Notes: a model not told the origin generated them from the letters alone. A stretch of DNA of 64,000 nt from Coriaria nepalensis (GCA_027186245.1 CP114484.1:3174501-3238500); one strand, 5' to 3'; shown: positions 10,206 to 23,639, numbered from the stretch's first letter. Made by a program: numbers and translations.

Positions 10206-11355
10206 GATAAAAAACAAGAATAATAATTATTACCGGACGACTCGGGTGGATCAAGATCTCTTGACATGTCTTTTAAGTTTAGTCGGTTCCTTTCAATTAA
10301 AAAAAAAAAAAAAAAACTTTGTAACAAGACCTAAATATTAGGGTGTGGAGAAACCGTTCAATCACCTAGCTAGGGTTTCGAGTTTCAAACAAAAGGAATT
10401 TTTAATCTACCGATTTGTTAATTAACCGCAATACGGTTTGATTTGGTTTTAGGGTTTGGTAATTGAGATTAGAGGGAAATAGAAAGAGAGATAGAGAGAG
10501 AGGGATTGTCCTTGTTTGTTGCTAAATGACAGCAGATATTAACAAGCATGAAAATTAAGGCGTGTCAGTATTAAGTAATTCTTCTTAATTTCGACCAAAA
10601 GACGAAACAAGCAAGGAAAAGTACTTGTTGCTTACTATAGTTGCTCACTAATTATTATTCCACTGGTTTACTTACTTGATTGTAATTAGTTTCTTGATTT
10701 ACATATAAAACATGTACCCAATTATTTACCATTGTTATCAGGGAGGTTTGTACATCTACTTTATACTTCTTCAGTAATATATATATATATATGTCGGGCT
10801 TAGTGTGCGCTCATTCAATTTCCCACACTTTATCAGTTTATCTTAGTTCTAAGTACGTATTACATATTAGACCTAACTAATTCGATTTTCATTATTCCTT
10901 CTCTTCCTCTAGGCATGAGAAACTATTTACTTGTGCATATGTTATACATTTAATAGTAAATTTCATATCTATAGACACAGATGGACTTGATAGTATATGT
11001 TTTCTACAATCTATAGAACAAGTTCTAATTAAACAAACACCTGCATTCTGACATCGACGATGAAGATTCGTTAATCCATTGCGACATGTTTAAGTGTCAC
11101 TTGATCAATCTTGATCCATTCCTAGCTCACCTCCTCCAAGCCTGTCTCTAATTTGTCAAAAATTACATCAAGAGGGCTTTTCTGAAAATGACTTCATAGG
11201 AAAAGGAAATGTATGTTCGTTACCTCAATAGGATTATACTTGATCAAGAATAGAATAATTAAAATCATTCGCACAAATAAACTAAGCATTATAACTATAT
11301 ACACACACAACAATACCAAAAAAGAGAGAATTTAATTGAAAGAGGAAATGGGTAT
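10206..11355. other. Non-coding, possible former 5' region of the 25K-like gene
   Basis: Contains an A18 run at about 10300-10317 and two telo-box-like motifs (agggttt at about 10372 and 10450), which in plants often sit close to transcription starts. A (GA)n tract follows at about 10485-10503 and an AT microsatellite at about 10776-10791. No further coding sense was seen. Confidence 0.4.
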
Positions 11356-11356
11356 T

Positions 11357-11456
11357 AAGAAAATGATATTGGCGCGGCTCAATCCGAGATCGTTGTTTAC
11401 AAGTTATGTGTGTAAAGATCCGTCTTCGGATTGAACTACACCAACATCGCTTTCTA
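11357..11456 (-). ncRNA. MIR171: MIR171 precursor hairpin
   Basis: The reverse strand carries the miR171 core TTGAGCCGCGCCAATATC within 11365-11385 (mature 3p arm). The facing arm at about 11424-11448 reads GTTGGTGTAGTTCAATCC on that strand and pairs with the mature region with only a few mismatches and one G-U pair, leaving a loop of about 30 bases (11392-11420). This is the normal layout of MIR171 genes, with the star strand on the 5' arm. The miR171 family guides cleavage of SCL6/HAM-type GRAS transcription factor mRNAs, affecting meristem and shoot branching. The + strand version could be a target site in a GRAS gene, but no GRAS reading frame surrounds it and the facing arm argues for a precursor. 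Confidence 0.9.
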
Positions 11457-11495
11457 TTGCTCCCTTTCCCCTTCCACTCATCTATTCGAAGTCTC

Positions 11496-11507
11496 ATATT
11501 TATATAC
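11496..11507 (-). promoter_or_regulatory. Candidate TATA box of MIR171
   Basis: On the reverse strand 'tatataaatatg' lies about 40-50 bases upstream of the hairpin base. A plant TATA box places the start about 30 bases downstream, here near 11470, which would give a very short leader before the hairpin. A more distant start cannot be excluded. Confidence 0.4.
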
Positions 11508-14500
11508 ATAAGTATATAGCACAACTGCCACTTTTTCCTCCAAAGAAAATGAACAGAGAAAATCATGGTGTGTCACATCCATGATTTTCAATGGTCCTCC
11601 TGGCCTCCTACAATGCACGCAAGCTTCTCCCAAAACAAAAAAGGAAGAAGAAAACATAATTAAGATAAAGGTAGCTATGGTCCCTTATTGCTTCAAAAGA
11701 ACAGCATACGATAATAGAGGTGGGCAATGATCGAAAGAGTTTAGGTATATTTGGATAGGGAAAAGAAGGACAACTTAATTGATTGGTGGAATAGGAGGTG
11801 TTGGTGGTGGTGGTTTGGCTGGTGGTAGGGAAGAAAGAAAGAAACAGACTGTTATGATTCGTCTATATATATTTATATATGTATACATAATTGGAATATA
11901 GTTGTATATATGCGTTTATATAATATAATACCTGATAATATTAATAAGATTTTTATATAATTTACTTCTATATTTATTTTTATCTTATTATGTTAGAAAT
12001 TAAAGACTTAATCTTCACGTGGGATTAATAATATATGAAATCTTACATTAATTTATAATTCTTAATTTATAAATTAATTTAAAATAACTCTTTTCCAATT
12101 TATTAATATCTCAAATGAAATTTTTTTTTTAAAAAAAAAAAAGAAGAAAAAAAAGCATATTCATGAAGAAAGTGTTAGCCGTTCATTTAATGTCGGTGGA
12201 TTATTTCTGTACCGCATGATAGAGATCGATAATAGTATCAACCTTAATTAATTTCTTCTTACACAAATGTAAACTACAAGGAAGGACAATAATGTTATCC
12301 TTTTTTATACAGTCTCATCAACAATATTCAATCAAATCCCGTGGGTACCTAAAAATTGGCCCAATACTATTTTTTCTATTGGAGTTTAGTCGGACCCTAC
12401 TAGTATTATTAAAAGAAAATAATAAAAATTATAACTTGAGGAAATGAATCTCATTTATATTATTAAGAAATGATTTTCTCATTTAAATAAATAAATAATA
12501 AATAAAAAAACCCTAACTTCATTAAAAATATGTAATAAAATTATATTCTCTAAAGTCATGATGTGCCAATGATGATATAGAGTCCAAACTGTGAAAGGCT
12601 TCGAGATTACTTGGACAAGAGATATAGATAGAGTCACTTTTAACAGGGAGAGCAAGAAAACCAAAACGTAAGGCCAATTGGGTACCTAAAAGAAAGAAAG
12701 ATTTGTGTTAAAAACCGCCCCACCTACACCTCATCCAATAAACATAATTAAGCGGCGTGACAGCCTGACAGGACAAGACTAAAAAAAGTTGGTACCTAAA
12801 AGGCGATAAGTCATGCATATATATTGATCCCATAAAAGATGGTTAAATTAAAGGGAAAGTAGATGAAAAGCTTAATTAATGTGTCAAACAATTACGTGTA
12901 AGTGATGTGGTACATGCAATATAGCTATGGAGCCATCTTTTCAATTTGATCTCACAAATGTATTAAGATAGTATAATAGATCAGTTAGTCATCAGTAGTA
13001 TTTTAAGAAAATATGGAATTTCAAATGTAAGAGATATTCAATGTTTGGTTTCTGTACAACGATTGAAGGTAGCTATCTTATCAATCGACAACTATACACA
13101 ATTACACACCTTTCCCTGTATTTTGGAGACCCCAGTCCCCATATATATATCTTCGAACGCTACTGGACTTCATTTCATTCCCTTCTTCCAGTTTAAAAAT
13201 AGAAGGTGGAATCATGTGTATGTGGGGAGCAAGATTTAGTACTTTAGGGTTTTGTCATGCTCATTAATTAGCTTGTATTCAATAACACCAAACTTTCATT
13301 TGCGCATGCTTCTGAATTATTCTTCAGTAGATCAAAACCTAGCTATACAGCACCCTTTTTCAAAAAGGACCTCTCCTATAGTATTGACAGTAAAGCTTTA
13401 AACCAAAAAAAAAAAAAAAAGAAAAAAAAGATGTATTATTTCCCTCATGCTCATGGGGTTTATAATGAGGAATTATGAAATTTAGAAGAACCAAAAAGCG
13501 GGGACAGCGGCGCTAAATGAGGCCTGGCATTGGCCCTCAATGCCTCCACTATGACACAACTTCCTTAACTTTGGTTTCAATCCATCTTTTGGCATTTTTA
13601 GCCAATTTCTAATCAACGTCACACTTCAAAATCATGCATTTTTTTTATACGTAGATAGATCAGTTTTCTAAAATTTGACTCTTTTTTAATTTTTAATTTG
13701 TTTTTTTATTTTAAATTTGAAATGCGTGGTATTTTGAGAAGAATGGGTTTTGATACAACATCCGATATGGGTTCGCACATGGTATGTTTTGGGTCCAATG
13801 TGGTATGCATTGAGTAAGTACCCAAGTGACTTTCAATTAAGCTCGGCTTGAGTACACCGGTTGTATCTGTTGGGTACTTAAAGGTCCTTATTTGATACTT
13901 GTTAGGTAAATCAAATAGAGTATGTGTGCTTCATAAGTGGTGTCTATAAAAGCAATCTTTGAATGGAGATTTTTTACAGATTTGATAAGATATGATCGTT
14001 GATGTTTATTGATCGGAGTGGCAACAATCAAAGTGATTGACAATCATTAGAAAATTACTTAATTAAGAGTTCTCTTAGTGTTATGTGGTAGCTCCCTTTC
14101 TGTTTTTTTTTTTTTTTTTAAATACAGATATTGAGTCTCGTGAATGGTGATAAATTGGAATGTGAAAATACTGGTCTTAGAGAGTTCAGTTAGGAGTGGG
14201 ACAAAGAGACAACCATGTTTGCCATGTTTCATATTGTGCCTTTGCCATGAACAAAAGCAAACATACTTTTTTCTTTTAAAACTTCCATCTTCTGGTCAAT
14301 AGGGAATGTTGAATGCTCAAGATGTTTCCTACTTTATCTTCCTTTCCCCTTTCTGTGGGGACTTAGCTTAATTCAGCTGTTCAGTTAGATGTTCTTATTA
14401 CATACCACTATACCAGGTTTTTATCAAAAATATGGTCGCAAGAAGTAAGCTTTGATGTCTGTTTTAATCGAAGCGTTTAAGACTCTTTAACTTTGTATAC

Positions 14501-17500
14501 CTACAAAGATTCATATGTTCGGCCCAAAATGAGTAGGAGCCCATTCAAGCCATTTTAATTTGCTTGTTATTTCTTGCTAGCTCCGAGGGTGCATGTGCAT
14601 GGGTTTGCACTTTGCATCAGCCATATTCAGTACTATGCATACCTCATAAATTGGGTCTCAACATTTTCAGCTATCGTTGGCCCAAAATTAATAATAGTAA
14701 CAATTTTCGTAGCTTCTTGTCATGACCATGCAATTAAAGAGCCAAACGGGCCTTTGAAAAACATGAGCTCATTAGATTGCGGACGTGAGATGTATTCTTG
14801 ATATTTCTTTTTATATATAATATTATTTTAAATATATACATAAATATTTTTCTATATAATTAACAACGTAAAACATATTTTAAGTTTTTATGTCTAAATT
14901 AATTGATAATAATTAAAAACATATCATCTTCTTATATGTTCTCGATAATCTCACGTAAGATATGTTCTCCTCTCAACATAATTGTTGGATTTTTTCTTTT
15001 AGCTAAAGTGAAATGAATTAAAGACTCAAAGCCCAAAAAATGTTTAATAAACATTTAGATTTTGAAAGGATTGATGAAGGTCATTTTGAGTGAGCAAGGG
15101 AGTGAGAATTATAGAGGGTGACCAACAAGGGGGCATTAAACCAACTTAAAAGGACAGAGCATAAATGTCAATATCTATCTCAATTTTTTCCTCCTTATCT
15201 TCAAATCATAATAACCAACTTCCGACAATCAATTCAATTTCTTCACAACCACAGCCCGACATGTACCAACTCGGCCCAACATTTAACCCACCAAGTCGCC
15301 CATCGTCGCTTGTCCCTGCCTCTTGAGTATAAATTTGAGGAAAGTATACGAGAAATTATAGTTGAGTTTATCTTTGTTTCAAGGGGAACCTGTAATTAAG
15401 AGTTCAATTAGAAAGAGAGTCATGCCATTACCATTTTGTCAAAACGAAAGTTTTGACTCCAATTTCTAATTGAAATAAATTAGAACAGGTTCCAAAATTT
15501 ATTACAAATTATAATTAATACTAAAAATATTTTAAAACTATAATAAATATTTAATTTTTATTTTAAATTATGATTCATTCTCGATTTAAATAAAGATTAA
15601 TAAAATTGTTATATGTATATCGTATAATTTATTAAGTGATTATTAAAATTTTAAATTTAATTTAATTTATAATTTAATTTATGTTATTATCTTCTTTAAT
15701 TTAAATTTGATATTTTAACCTATTTTATTTTATGATTTTTATTTCTTTTCCATTTCCATCATACTGGTCACCACCAACCTCTTCTGCCGTCCTCCAATCA
15801 TACTTCATCATCATCCTCAATTACCGCTACAACCAACTTCCAACACCGATATAAGAATATTAAACTTTCAATAATCTTTATCTCTTTAATTTTTTTTTTT
15901 ACTTATTTTTTTTTTCATTTTTTTGACCCAACAATTATCACCACCAAACAACTACCACCTCCCATGAAAATATCTCTCCCGAAAACATACTAAGATCGCA
16001 AAACCTAGATTTTATGGTCTTCTAACTTTTGCTAACCTAACCATCACCTAAGTCGTGCAATCCTAATTATCTAGAGAGAGATATTTTCGGTAGAGGTCAG
16101 TGATGGAACAATAATTTTGATGTTGTCAAGACAGATTATATGATAAATTAGAGAAATAATTAGGGATGCGGGGGCTTCTGCAGTACGTTAAATATATATT
16201 ATCAAAAAATTTCATAATAAATAAATAAAATATACAAATAATATATAATATAGATGTTAATTTTATGTTTGGGTAGAAATAAATAAGTAAATAAAAGAGA
16301 AAGAAAAAAGAAATTAGGATTAAAAAAGTTAAATATAGTGAATAATTCAATAATGTTATACATATAAATATACCTCTTTTTTATTAAGAAAAATTTTATT
16401 TAGATCCTAATATTTTGAAAAATATTAACTCAATAAATTAAAATTTATATGTAAAGAATATTTATGTTTCATTAATTTTAAATTTTATTTCTTTAGAAAT
16501 TTGTGGGGATAAAATTATATAAAATTTTGACCAAATTTAAATTTTTTGGGGTAAAAATTTAAATATTGGAAAGTTTGTAGGGATAGCTGCCCCCAACCTA
16601 CATCCACCCCGGGCGGCGGAAGAGGTCATAGCGGATTTAGTGGTGGTAGTGATTGTGTCGAAAATTTTACAAAAAAAAAAATAAAGTGAAAATTTGAACA
16701 AGAAAGGGAGGAAGAGAGAGAAAATAATTAAATATTTTAATAGTTTAGGTCGGCAATTGAGATTGGCAGTAGCATTGGTGAAGTGTGACAGGTGAGGCTA
16801 GTGGTAGTGGTGTCGCAAGAGGATGGTGGTGGCGGTGAGGTGGAAATGAAAAATAAATAAAATAAGTTAAAACATATCAAATTTAAATTAAAAATGATAA
16901 AAACATAAATAAGAATTTTAAATCGGATCAAATTTAGAATTTTAATATATTTAACAATTATGTAAAATATATATTATTATTTTATTCATATTTAATAAAA
17001 TTTAAAATTTATCATAATTTAAAGTTTAAACTTAATACTGAATACTCGTAATAATGTCTAATTACTTTGGATAGTCATTTACGATTATTTTAATTTATCT
17101 TTTTTAAAATTTAAAAGTAATAAATACACAATATCATTTTCAAAAGATATTAAGAGTGTAGAATCTGATCATGATAAAGTTTGGGAGTGCATATTATTTC
17201 CTACCCTCCGAAGAATTTAGATGGAAGTTTGAATCTCCCAATTAATCGAGTCTAACACTAAAGTCATGATGAGTAGAATGCGAGTTACTTCAGAATGACT
17301 AGTGACCTTTCAGTTTCAATATATGTGTAGTAGGTATAACATTCTTACACACGCATGCCTAACTCTGTGGGCACTAATTGAATTGGCTTGGGGGAGGGGG
17401 GACCTCAATCGGAGACAAGATTGGCTTGGGGGAGGGGGACCTCAATCGGAGACAAGATTTCAAAATTTCAATTAACCACTCAATTTCAAAGACTTTTAGA

Positions 17501-18284
17501 ATTCAAGTTGTTTCCAACGACTTTCCCATCCATTAAAGCCGCCCAGTGACGGTTGCCTTACTAGATTTACTCTTACTTTTCAATTCTTATTTTCTGTTCG
17601 AGTTGGGTAGCTAGCTAGTGCTATTTACCTTAAGACATACTACAATCTTACAGTCATACTATCAATCTTACGGAGAATTCTTTCTATTTATATACCAAAT
17701 GAATTATTGAAATATATGTCATCGTTTGAAAAAGGAAAGTTAGATTAATTTAAAAGCTAGGAGTTTTCACTTTCTCTAACTTTCTAAAGAGAGAAATCAA
17801 ACATTCTAAAATTTAATTTATTATATAATATATTATAGTCAAGTCATATATATATATATATATTATTGATGCATGATTCTGCATAACCACGTCCTCCCAA
17901 GCCACGACCTCCCAAGCCACGAAAAGTATGCATGTCCTCCCGATTAAGTTTTTCCACTGCATAATGAAAATAAGGGAGAGTCGGAATTTATGGCTGGTAA
18001 ATTCCATTCGATGATCATATTAATCGGTGGAGAAGTAAGTGGAGGAGAATTTTCTCCAAGATAAATTGAAATGTAGAGAAATTTTTTGTAAGTATAGATT
18101 CTATACCTTTGCAAATGAGTGTGAGAGGATATTTATACTATATTTTAAGGGATAAAGTCTAATTTCCTTTACACGTATTACCACCTTAGTGGTTTGCTGA
18201 CTGTACCTTTAATGCTCTTGTATCTCTGTGCTCTCTGCTCTACCACTTATAGTTTGAGAATTTGCTTATGTGATTATCTCTCGG
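11508..18284. other. Long non-coding AT-rich region
   Basis: No gene, RNA gene or intact transposon is recognised. Short open frames here are isolated, unspliced and of random composition. Landmarks: A/T runs at 12121-12150 and 13404-13426, T16 at about 14104-14119, a highly AT-rich segment at 14800-17100, and a GC-richer patch at 16580-16660 ('gctgcccccaacctacatcc') that resembles the edge of some unidentified plant transposon. An (AT)n tract lies at 17848-17863. Confidence 0.5.
17382..17456. repeat. 37/38-bp tandem duplication
   Basis: Copy 1 (17382-17419) and copy 2 (17420-17456) each read 'attggcttgggggaggg...' then 'gacctcaatcggagacaag'. They are identical apart from one G in the G-run, which points to a recent slippage or duplication event. 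Confidence 0.9.
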
Positions 18285-18304
18285 GGAGCGGATTCAATCT
18301 TTAT
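18285..18304 (+). repeat. MULE left terminal inverted repeat core
   Basis: GGAGCGGATTCAATCTTTAT; pairs perfectly with 24740-24759 in inverted orientation. Confidence 0.75.
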
Positions 18305-18414
18305 CCCATTGTTCTTATTTGTATCTGTACGTAAATCTCGGCTATCCTTATAGATTTAATGGTTAAAATATGTGTCACGTCAAAATCATTTAAATGAAGC
18401 TCATAGACCAAGAT

Positions 18415-19110
18415 TTTTTACTTTTCCTAGATCGAGTTCAATTTCTTCTTTTCCAGACTGAGTTCCCTTTCTAGACCGAGTTTTTTATCTTCCTTCCTAG
18501 ATCGAGAACTTTTTCTTCCTTCCAAGATCGAGAACTTTTCTTCGTTAGAAAACTACTTTTAAGTCGGCGTCCACGATCAAGGCATCCCTCTACCATGAGG
18601 CTTTCAAAGTCTCACGATGGGGAGGTATGTAACTTTACTTATCTCTTGGATTAAGTTGTTGGTGAGGTTGAATATTGACGTCTGGTTTGTGAGGTTGATG
18701 AATAAACATGGAATATTAGTGACCAAATATGTAAATGCGAGGCAGAATATTGAGATTGTTAGTTATGCACATAAGGTGTTCGATGAAATTCTTAAGAGGG
18801 TCCCACACATGATTTATTCTTGTGGATGAAATAAAATTGATAAGAATTAGTAAGGAACTAGTTTTGAATCTATTAATGAATAGTATTCATAGTTTGGGAC
18901 CAATTGATCACCATATGACTTCTCTAGGAACCCTTATTGAGTTCTTAGTTTTAGATTCTAGATCGAGTTCTTAGTTTTGAATTCTAGACCGAGAACTCGA
19001 TCTGGAGTTCATGGTATGAGATCATAGATTGAGAACTTGAGCTAGGTTCTCAGTTTGGGATCTTAGACCGAGAACTTGATTTGAGTTCCCAGATCGAGAA
19101 TGCGGCAATT
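18415..19110. repeat. Left subterminal array of 'accgagaactcggtct' palindromes
   Basis: Repeated 'gaccgagttc', 'agatcgagaactt' and 'gaccgagaactcgatct' units in both orientations, densest at 18420-18545 and 18945-19105. The consensus is close to a perfect palindrome built on GAGAACTCG. The same motif forms the array near the right end. Confidence 0.75.
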
Positions 19111-19148
19111 TAGTGGACATGTTCACAAAACTCGTATAAGCAAAAAGA

Positions 19149-20332
19149 GTGAAGACGATAGTGAAAGGGAGATGGATTGAAGAAGATAATGTCAAATTAG
19201 TCCTTATGTACTTTTTGATGTTCGGCCTATTAGGTACGTTAAAGAAAAATAACTTTGAGGATAGTTACCTCTCTATGGTCTCGAACTTTGAATTCTTCAA
19301 CAGCCATCCTTGGGGTCAAGTAGTATATAAGAGAACTATAAAAATACATAAATAGGGACGATCTCGAGAAAAAGGCTGAGACTGCTACTAGAAGACATGA
19401 TGGCAAGGAAGAGACTATGGATTTATACAGTTTTCCGTATGCTTTCAAAGTAATTATTACTCTCAATTAGACTTAATTAAATAGTATATTTCTAATATTT
19501 AGTAATTTTGTCTTTGTTAATACTTTTTAAATTACCTTACAGCTATGCACTCTTGAAGCTATTCCCAGCCTTAGAAAGAAATTTAGGATTTTGTTGAAAA
19601 AAATGGTTAGACCACAAATCCTTAATTGGGGAAAAAATAAATCAGGGCATATAAATATGTTTATGCCGTCGTACAAGAAGATCAATGAGACTCTGGATAA
19701 AATAAACATTTGCTTTTATGGTTTAAATTTTTTTTTTTAATGTAATTATTAAGTATATATGACCTTCACCAAATCTAACATTAAATATACATGTTAGAAT
19801 GCATGGAATCTTAAAGCCATCAAAGGAAGAGGAAAATGAGTCTTATATCAGCATTGACTCTTTTATCGATGAGGAGGAGGATATAAATACAGATCATGTA
19901 AGGGACGTATTAGATCACCTGGTGGAGCAAGAAGAAGAGGTTGAATAAGATGATATATTTAAAGATGAAGTGGAAGAAAATAGTAGGGAAGAGGATGTTT
20001 GGGTGGTTGCGAAGAAGCACGAGGGAGAGTATGAGCGACGATCTCCACCTTCACCGACAAGAAGAAGCAGGAGCAGTAGCCATTTAACTTGTGAACTGCA
20101 ACATTTCATGGATATAATAAAAGGGAAATTAAACGATCTTAATCAAAGAGTGGGGGAACTCGGGCATAGGTTAGGGGGCTTAGAGCTCATGGTTAGCGAG
20201 AGACGAAGGCGGCTAGAGCTTGTTGTTGAAGCCATCAGTAAAAAATTACATCGTGTGGTCTACTTGCCCTTTAGTGAAGATAATGATGGTCCTTCACAAC
20301 AGGCTCAGTTGGGCATGATTTTTTTCATATAG
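19149..20332 (+). pseudogene. Decayed DUF1985/Ulp1-like cargo gene, protease part missing
   Basis: At 19149-19355 the frame reads ...FGLLGTLKKNNF, then SYLSMVSNFEFFNSHPWGQV then VYKRTIK. This matches the DUF1985-type block in which 'D...F..YPWG..V...T...' is conserved. At about 19540-19720 the next block follows in another frame (EAIPSLRKKF ... RPQILNWGKNKSG), the counterpart of the 'IPQILNW' block at 3.8 kb. At 19970-20332 a 120-residue open frame has an acidic, basic and proline-rich part and then a leucine-rich amphipathic segment (LNDLNQRVGELGHRLGGLEL) likely to form a coiled coil. No C48 catalytic motif follows before the converging transposase, so the protease domain has been lost. Frameshifts and stops break the gene. 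Confidence 0.55.
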
Positions 20333-20442
20333 ACCCAGTAGCTGCACCTGCTGATATTCTGACATCTAGCCCTGGTAAGTAATGGTTTTTAAAGTACTCT
20401 TCTTAACATTATTTATATTCTTAACTACTTAATAATTTTCAA

Positions 20443-23400
20443 TTAATTATAATTTTCAACAATCTCCGTCTTGACATAAAATTGCTTTGTCGTTGAAGAG
20501 TCATGATATATGCTATTGCTATGATAGTGCAGCAATAGTTGTTCACAACCTAAAAACACATAGTAACCATCTTCATGTAACCAGTTCAACTTTCCCATCT
20601 CCTCGTTGAAATACTCATACATTTTTTGTGTATACACATTACATGCATGTATGGAGAATGGGCCATTCGCTTTTCCAATGGCCACATTGTTCTTCATTGC
20701 AAAATTTGACTATATCTCCTTATACTGAAAGTCATGTAAAGATGCTTTAAATCTCTCTAGGAATCAGTCTATATTCATCTACTTAAACAAATGATGTAGG
20801 TGCGCGTTGAAGCTTTCACTTAATTGCGTTGTCCTTCTACCAGCAAACAAGGCATTTCTCACATACGTCTGCACCAACTTACGATGCCTCTTATATATTC
20901 TTTGCATCCATGAGTTTGTTGGGCATGGTGCCTTGAAAGTATGTAATGAGTATTCTTTTAATAAAATTAATAGATGATTATATAAAGATCAATCTGAATC
21001 CTGAGTAGTCATTAACTCCTATTTATGTCAATTAGATCTTTTGATTCACTCTTCATGGTTTGTTTGTAAAACAGGCTAAGGACTTTTGTTTTGGAGATTC
21101 ATTAGGATAAGTGGCTGAGAATATGATTTACAAATATAAAATCCAAACCTTCTTTATTGAAGATTGTATATTGGTTTCCTTAAGGGTTAATTCTGGAACT
21201 GAATGATTTTGAGCTCAAATTTAAGTTATAAATTGACCGTTCACTAGTAAATTAATAGTACTTAAGGATTAAGAGATAATTAGAAGGGTAAAATTGTAAT
21301 TTTGACCAATTCTAATTATGAATCAATTTTTGGAGGATTGAATGCATGAAATGATTATATCAATGAACTACTAGAGATTGCTCAGTAAGTAAATATGTTT
21401 TACAATTGCAATAGTGTAAGAATAATAATGAGATTAATAAATTTAGATTTATTATATCAAATAGTTTGATTAATAATCTAATTTATTGGAACTTGAAATT
21501 ATAGGTCCATGGTTCTCAGGTTGCTTTTATAAAACACTGCATAGAGTAAGAATGACATTCGGAATGGTGAGATAATTAATATTAATTAATTAAAAAATAT
21601 ATTTAAATGGTGAAATTCGGAATTATTTAATTAAATAATAATATATTTTATTTTCAATTGAATAAATTATATATAATATTAAATTGATATGAGATATTAA
21701 TTTAATATTAAGATTAGGTAAGTTAAATTTAGATTAGTTTGAGAAACTAATTTAAAATTTTAATAAGATATGCTTTTGATTTAAAATAGATAAGATTCTA
21801 TTTTAAATAATCTTTGAATAGGTTTGACTAAATCAAATGTATCATAAAAAATATGATATAGTTTAAAATAAATAAGATATTATTTTTTAAGATTTGAAAA
21901 ATTTTGATCTTATGAAATATATCATTAAGCTAGTGATATGATTTAAAATAGATAAAACTCTATTTTAAATAAGATTTGAAAAGATTTAATCATATCAAAG
22001 ATATCATCTCATGATCATCTTATCATGATTGAATTATCAGTTCAATTAATTAAAAAAATTTAAATTAATCAAAATACCTGATAGAGTTATATAAATACAT
22101 TTCATTCTAATTAATTTAAAAAGTTTTTCCAGTAAATATTTTTCTGAGATAAAAAGAAAAAGAAAAATCTTGTCATCTCTACGTGCCCACACACGTCCTA
22201 ATGTGTTGATGATCGATCTGGAAGATCGTGGTGTGAGTCTCGACGATTGATTCATGCATGCAAAAGTATGACCTATTCGTATAGATGTATGATCAATTTA
22301 TATGTATATAAAAGATTGCTAAAACATTTCTCATAAAAGTTTTGTTATACACTGAGTCTGATTGTTCGCTTCCGCTACGTGGTTTCAAACCGCCTTTTCT
22401 TACAGAGTGCTCATGGTGATCATAGGAATCAAGCATCTTAGATCATTTAGTCTCGAAATCATCCACTTCGTAGTTGAAAATGAGCATATTCCAATTTTTC
22501 TTAAAAGATTTATTCTGCATAAGTACACCAATATTTTTTATAGAATTTTGAGAGATATACCACACACAAAGGAAGTGATTCTTGTTCGGAAAAATGGTGG
22601 GGATTGCAGCAGACACAGCTGCGTCTTGATCCATAAATAGAGATATGGGTACCTTATCTCACATACACTGAACAAATGTATGGAATAACCATTGGATCAT
22701 CTCTGTCGACTCATAAAAAAGTAGGCAGGCCCCAAAAATGGTTCCCTCCTTATGGTGGTTTAATCCCATGAATGTTCCTAACAGTTAGTATTTATCATTC
22801 GTCTGATAGGTTGTATCGAAAGAGACAGTCTCCAAAAAGTGCATAGTTGCACCGCATGGCATGGTCAGCCCAAAATATATTGGTCAGTTGCTCATCCTCA
22901 TCCATTTGGACCATTACAAAAAATTGTGAGTTATTCTTCTGCTCATTTCTAAACTAGTTGTGTAGGACAGTGGCTACCCCTTGTTCTATGACTTAACTCC
23001 GTTGACCGATTAAATAATTTTTTAGGTCTCCACGAGTGTAATCCACATTATATATTCCAGTAGCTAAAGCCGTCATTAGATCATGTGCTTGCTTTAGACG
23101 AATTCTGACTCTATAAGCTGCCTCAATCTCAAGACGCTTCTCTAGGGTTATTTTTCTCTACGAATGGTGTAAGTGCCTTTTTAATGGTGTTATTAGCTCG
23201 TGGTTGTGCGATGGGTTCCACTCATAAGTATAGTACATTGCATCTTGTTGATGCTGAATAGTGAAATATGCAACGCAACCACATCTTGTTTCTAGCCCGT
23301 CCTTTTTCACCTTTGTCAGAGGATTTTTGGCAGGATTTCATTTCCCTTCCTTGTTACATGTGAACATTTTACTTGTCACGATTGTGGTGCCCTTGCATAT

Positions 23401-23583
23401 ATGTTTGTCTTCATAGTGAATGCTAAACCTAATCTCGCTTACATAACTATTATACCAATTATAGGCATGATCAACACACTTGAACTCCAGGTGGTACACA
23501 TTAATGAACGACCCATAATCTGCTTTCATGGCCAATCCTTTTGGTATTACCATTTGAGTATCAATGTTATGCCTTATAGCCAT
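20443..23583 (-). pseudogene. FAR1-type MULE transposase, interrupted by a solo LTR
   Basis: Read right to left. 23583-23338 encodes a FAR1-type DNA-binding domain (VDHAYNWYNSYVSEIRFSIH, then KMFTCNKEG, where the family has a CKKEG-like zinc-ligand motif). CGCVAYF and WNPSHNHEL follow at about 23290-23180. The catalytic region appears at about 22770-22450: TFMGLNHHKEGTIFGACLLF, then MDQDAAVSAAI (a catalytic-type Asp in DQD), then HFLCVWYISQNSIKNI. After the LTR the frame resumes as WMQRIYKRHRKLVQTYVRNA then LFAGRRTTQLSESFNAHLH at 20910-20800, and the last part is 20697-20443. Several stops are present. This is the same family as Arabidopsis FAR1/FHY3, domesticated from such transposases. Confidence 0.75.
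20917..22404. mobile_element. Solo LTR inserted in the transposase gene
   Basis: Begins TGTTGGGCATGGTGCC and ends ...TTCTTACA, with flanking pentamers gagtt (20912-20916) and gagtg (22405-22409), a 4-of-5 match expected for an old 5-bp target duplication. Removing it joins the two halves of the transposase frame in phase (HHEHS|WMQRIY). It has no coding capacity and is 1488 bp long. A TATA-like 'tatataaaag' at about 22305 and the TG...CA ends support an LTR, probably Ty1/copia-like on the + strand. No second LTR or internal region is present, so it arose by LTR-LTR recombination. Confidence 0.75.
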
Positions 23584-23639
23584 TTAGAGAGAAAATATAG
23601 GAAAATTAAGAATGGTCTTATATTTGGTGAATTAGAATG

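Noticed and set aside
11365..11385. miR171 target site in a GRAS gene on the + strand
   Set aside because: No GRAS coding frame surrounds it, and a facing complementary arm shows a precursor hairpin on the other strand.
14574..14801. 75-aa open frame in the long non-coding region
   Set aside because: No family motif, no splice context, ordinary length for chance in this DNA.
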